Below, piece after piece: positions 5,359-7,653 of a DNA stretch of 7,653 nucleotides. Every line of letters starts with the position of its first letter. The first letter of the stretch is position 1. The position numbers were made by a program, and so were the translations under genes. The notes beneath the pieces are model-generated. The model ran no database searches, was not told where the DNA came from, and saw only the letters and a list, made by a program, of their open reading frames with translations. The stretch lies in assembly GCA_030684415.1 (NCBI GenBank), contig JAUXNL010000600.1, positions 1 to 7,653 on the forward strand. Reading direction: 5' to 3'. This DNA comes from Moraxellaceae bacterium. GTDB taxonomy: Bacteria; Pseudomonadota; Gammaproteobacteria; Pseudomonadales; Moraxellaceae.

Positions 5359-5910
5359 ATGGCCGACGATCTGGCCCCACTCATGTATCGCACGGCACTG
5401 GGCGACCGGCGCGCGTTCGAGCAGTTGTATCGCGCCACGTCCGGGCGCCTGCTCGGTGTGGCGCTGCTGGTCATGCGCCGGCGCGATCTTGCCGAAGACG
5501 TACTGCAAGAAGCCTTTGTGAAAATATGGCATTCCGCCAGCAGCTATCAGCCCGAGCGCGGCGCGGTGTCGACATGGCTCGGCACGATTGTGCGGCGCAC
5601 CGCCATCGACCGTTTACGCCGTGATCGCCATGCCGCTGTAGCGCTCGACGACGCCGAATGGGAAGCCATGGCCGATGACGCGCCCGGCCCGCTCGACAAC
5701 ACCATGGCCGAGGCCGAAGCGCGTCGCCTCGGCCTTTGCATGGAGCAACTCGACGACCGCCAGCGCGAATCGGTGACGCTGGCGTTTCATCACGGCCTGA
5801 CACACACCGAGCTGGCAGCGCGGCTGGGCTCGCCGCTTGGCACGGTAAAAGCGTGGGTGCGGCGCGGGCTGGATCGCCTGCGTCAATGCCTCGGGGAGGC
5901 CGCCGCATGA
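5359..5910 (+). CDS. ECF-type RNA polymerase sigma factor
   Basis: A 183-residue group IV (extracytoplasmic function) sigma factor of normal size. Region 2 covers about residues 19-88: FEQLYRATSGRLLGVALLVM (20-39), then the core-binding DLAEDVLQEAFVKIW (43-57) and the -10 recognition part TWLGTIVRRTAIDRLRR (72-88). A variable acidic linker (89-120) follows. Region 4 (about 123-177) contains LDDRQRESVTLAFHHGLTHT (131-150), which leads into the helix-turn-helix THTELAARLGSPLGTVKAWV (148-167), for -35 recognition. The frame stays open upstream to 4789, but the ATG at 5359 is chosen because homology starts there and GGGGA lies 5 bases before it. The stop overlaps the next start (ATGA), coupling it to its membrane anti-sigma factor. 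It presumably stays inactive at the membrane until an envelope or stress signal releases it. Neither signal nor regulon is visible here. Confidence 0.94.
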   Translation: MADDLAPLMYRTALGDRRAFEQLYRATSGRLLGVALLVMRRRDLAEDVLQEAFVKIWHSASSYQPERGAVSTWLGTIVRRTAIDRLRRDRHAAVALDDAEWEAMADDAPGPLDNTMAEAEARRLGLCMEQLDDRQRESVTLAFHHGLTHTELAARLGSPLGTVKAWVRRGLDRLRQCLGEAAA

Positions 5911-6635
5911 ATTACCGTCATCCGGAATTGCAGCAGCGCCTGGCGGGCGAATATGTGGTCGGCACCTTGCACGGTGCGGCCCGGCGCCGTTTCGAAAAAT
6001 TGCTGGTGAGCGATCGTGGTTTGCAGCAAATCGTGCAGGCTTGGGAGCGGCGGTTGGCGCCGCTGTTGCAGCATGCACCTGAAGTGGAGGTGCCCGCGCA
6101 CGTCTGGTCGTCCATCCAGCAGCGGCTTGGGCATTCGCCCGCCACACACTCATCCGCCGCGCAGCAACATGCCGACGTTGCCTTCTGGCGCTGGCTCGGC
6201 TTGGCCAGCAGCGGCGTGGCCACGGCCATGTTGCTGCTGTTGCTGTTTTATCCAGCGCCGGCACCGGTGCTCGTGCCGCCGACGTCGCCCGCCGCACTGG
6301 TGGATATCGCCGTACTCAGCACCGACAAAGCCGAGCCTGTGTGGATTGTGCGCCGGCGTGGCGATGATCGGCTGGAGTTTTCCGGGCTGGTGAACACCGC
6401 CTTGCCGCAAGACCGCGACTTCGAGTTGTGGTCGATTCCCGATGGCGGCGCACCGCTTTCACTGGGGGTAGTGCATCTCAAAGGTGGCAGTGCAGCAGAG
6501 CTGGTGCTGACGTCGGCGGCGCGCGAGCGTTTGGCGCAAGGCGCGCTGCTGGCCATCAGTCTTGAGCCGGCCGGTGGTTCGCCAACCGGAGCGCCAACCG
6601 GCCCGGTGCTGTATTCCGGCAAGCTCGCGGGCTGA
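5907..6635 (+). CDS. RskA-like transmembrane anti-sigma factor
   Basis: A 242-residue single-pass membrane protein predicted to hold the adjacent ECF sigma factor inactive. The N-terminal cytoplasmic part (1-93) has LAGEYVVGTLHGAARRRFEK (12-31) and WERRLAPLL (46-54), typical of RskA-type anti-sigma factors. One membrane segment lies at about 97-115. The periplasmic part (about 130-242) matches the RskA C-terminal domain, including FELWSIPDGGAPLSLGVV (172-189), ISLEPAGGSPTGAPTGPV (217-234) and VLYSGKL. It has no cysteine at all, so the zinc HxxxCxxC motif of other anti-sigma factors is absent and direct thiol sensing is excluded. The ATG at 5907 overlaps the sigma stop as ATGA, with GGAGG 7 bases upstream. 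In the family, release often involves proteolysis of the anti-sigma factor; here that is inference. The gene ends 58 bp before the first of two hairpins. Confidence 0.92.
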   Translation: MNYRHPELQQRLAGEYVVGTLHGAARRRFEKLLVSDRGLQQIVQAWERRLAPLLQHAPEVEVPAHVWSSIQQRLGHSPATHSSAAQQHADVAFWRWLGLASSGVATAMLLLLLFYPAPAPVLVPPTSPAALVDIAVLSTDKAEPVWIVRRRGDDRLEFSGLVNTALPQDRDFELWSIPDGGAPLSLGVVHLKGGSAAELVLTSAARERLAQGALLAISLEPAGGSPTGAPTGPVLYSGKLAG

Positions 6636-6693
6636 GGTTCGCATCAGAGCGCCCGGCTAGCATGCAAGGGATATGGCAAGACCAGCGCACTCA

Positions 6694-6736
6694 CCTACTG
6701 ATGTGGCCTGTGTTTGAAACAGGCCACATCAGTAGG
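6694..6736. repeat. Perfect 18-bp-stem hairpin without a T-tract, downstream of the anti-sigma gene
   Basis: The left arm at 6694-6711 (ending GATGTGGCCTGT) is exactly complementary to the right arm at 6719-6736 (starting ACAGGCCACATC). The loop is the 7-nt GTTTGAA. No run of T or A follows on either strand, so it is not a standard intrinsic terminator. Its place 3' of an operon suggests an mRNA 3'-end stabilising or processing structure, or a small palindromic element. It is the first of two long hairpins in this convergent junction. Confidence 0.9.
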
Positions 6737-6775
6737 CGGCTTGAGCGCATTGCGTCAGAAATTGTGTTGGAACAC

Positions 6776-6820
6776 GCGCATAAAAAAACCGGCCTTCAAG
6801 CGGCCGGTTTTTTTATGCGC
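6776..6820. terminator. Bidirectional Rho-independent terminator
   Basis: GCGCATAAAAAAACCGGCC (6776-6794) and its exact reverse complement (6802-6820) form a 19-bp perfect stem around the loop TTCAAGC. The GC core CCGGCC/GGCCGG is followed by T7 (6808-6814) and preceded by A7 (6782-6788), so it can terminate in both directions. It serves the rightward sigma/anti-sigma operon and the leftward SRPBCC gene, whose stop codon is 44 bp away. Confidence 0.95.
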
Positions 6821-6864
6821 ACTGTGCTCACCGTCAACACGGAAAGCGCATGGGCGGCTTGCCG

Positions 6865-7281
6865 TCAGGCAATCTTGCGCAGGCCGAAACCCAGACCCTG
6901 CTTCAGCACCGTCTTCACGACCGGGCCTACCAACGGCAGCGGCGATTCAAACGTGATGGTCCACTGCACGCGCGAGCCACCCGGCGTCTTCGAAAATGTC
7001 AGACGGCCGTGATGGTTGCGCAGCGGGCCACCGCCACGCGTGATCTTGTAATCAATCGACTGGTTGGCGACGAGGCCGACCACGGTTTCTTCCACGGCCA
7101 GCGGGGCAAAGCCCATGCTGCGGGTAGAGCCGACACCGTTCACATCGCCCTGGCCATCGCGAATGCGCTTGACCGGAATACCGAAGACTTTTTTCAGGTT
7201 GTTGTGGTCCGCCAGAAAGGCAAACACTTCTTCCACGGGCTTGCGGAAGTCCTGCACGACATCAATACGTTGCTGCGACAT
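6865..7281 (-). CDS. SRPBCC (START-like) family protein
   Basis: A 138-residue soluble protein of the SRPBCC superfamily, the helix-grip fold shared by polyketide cyclase-like and START-domain proteins. Typical features are the opening strand and helix RIDVVQDFRKPVEEVFAFLA (5-24), the middle IRDGQGDVNGVGSTRSMGF (40-58) with its G-G-T/S-R pattern, and the late strands GRLTFSKTPGGSRVQWTITF (92-111), followed by a C-terminal amphipathic helix (116-138). The fold encloses a hydrophobic cavity for a lipid-like or aromatic ligand; no ligand or reaction can be assigned. There is no signal peptide and no Cys. The ATG at 7279-7281 has AGAG about 9 bases upstream, a weak ribosome-binding site. It is a single gene converging on the anti-sigma gene, with the bidirectional terminator 44 bp past its TGA. 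The Asn/Lys-containing segment DHNNLKKVFG (25-34) is the usual variable early helix region. Confidence 0.88.
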   Translation of the reverse strand: MSQQRIDVVQDFRKPVEEVFAFLADHNNLKKVFGIPVKRIRDGQGDVNGVGSTRSMGFAPLAVEETVVGLVANQSIDYKITRGGGPLRNHHGRLTFSKTPGGSRVQWTITFESPLPLVGPVVKTVLKQGLGFGLRKIA

Positions 7282-7653
7282 TTCGATTCACTCTTGGCTG
7301 GAGGCGCGGGAACCGGGCGCGGGAGGCATCCGGCAGTAACAGGCCCGGGATGCTAGCGAGCCCGGGCAGCGTGGACAAGCGGTCAGCAGGCCATTCACCG
7401 GGGCTTTCGGACAAGCTGAAAAAGCTGATTCCGCGGCAGTTTTTGTGGGCATCGGCGCCGCCGGTTGGGCGCTTGGCCGCACGCGGCTGCGTCACGCCTT
7501 GCACGCGCCGACACGGCACTCCTCCGGGCTTTTTCAGTCCGCGGTTCTGGCACCTGCCCGGAATCGCTCCATCCTGAATCAGGCACGCAAGGATGATGGG
7601 TTCGCGACCCGGCCATTCTTGGTCGGGAAGCCGCTTGCTGAAAAATACTTTTC
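7282..7653. other. 372-bp region without a recognisable gene
   Basis: Frames here are short, arginine-rich or proline-rich and match no family I know. The region should hold the leftward promoter of the SRPBCC gene, which I could not place. Small structures are present: GCCCGGG (7343-7349) with CCCGGGC (7361-7367) around 11 nt, a GGCGCGGGA direct repeat at 7303 and 7316, and CCCGGCCA (7608-7615) with TGGTCGGG (7620-7627) around TTCT. The right end becomes more AT-rich, but the sequence stops before any gene can be seen. Confidence 0.6.

Noticed and set aside
7395..7519. A short Arg-rich minus-strand frame starting at a GTG near 7511, with GGAGG about 7 bases upstream
   Set aside because: Only about 39 residues, mostly Arg, Ala and Gln, with no recognisable family. 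The GTG start and one good Shine-Dalgarno match are not enough.
7599..7611. GGGTTCGCGACCC resembling a tRNA T-arm
   Set aside because: The loop does not fit the TTCRA rule, since the A58 position is C. No matching anticodon arm, D arm or acceptor stem can be found around it.

Overview
The window looks like ordinary chromosome from a high-GC proteobacterium. The gene families, the Shine-Dalgarno sequences, the CrgA-type LysR regulator and the dispersed palindromes all fit a beta- or gamma-proteobacterium. No rRNA, tRNA or conserved marker gene is present to place it more precisely. I see no insertion sequence, phage gene, CRISPR array or RNA gene.

Layout from left to right. Positions 1-2476 hold three minus-strand genes transcribed leftwards: a short-chain dehydrogenase/reductase (SDR), a DoxX-family membrane protein, and the N-terminal 362 residues of a KefB/KefC-type K+/H+ antiporter that runs off the left edge. 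Divergent to them, across a 169-bp AT-rich intergenic region with several dyads, is a LysR-type regulator (2646-3554). It is followed by an EamA/DMT-family exporter (3618-4487). The regulator probably controls the leftward SDR-DoxX-Kef set, which together looks like a redox or electrophile stress module; this role is inferred.

Positions 4488-5358 (871 bp) contain no credible gene. They hold a GGCTTC hexanucleotide repeat, several short palindromes of the dispersed proteobacterial kind (including GTCCCCGC-cttc-GCGGGGAC), an 11-bp inverted-repeat pair, and three tandem 15-bp repeats just ahead of the next gene.

Positions 5359-6635 encode an ECF sigma factor and its membrane-anchored RskA-like anti-sigma factor, translationally coupled through an ATGA overlap. 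Their target genes are not visible here. They converge on a minus-strand SRPBCC (START-like) gene at 6865-7281. The convergent junction carries two perfect long hairpins: an 18-bp stem without a T-tract, and a 19-bp stem flanked by A7 and T7 that is an evident bidirectional terminator. Their 7-nt loops are complementary to each other, the most unusual thing I see in the window.

The last 372 bp (7282-7653) hold no recognisable gene, only small hairpins and short repeats.
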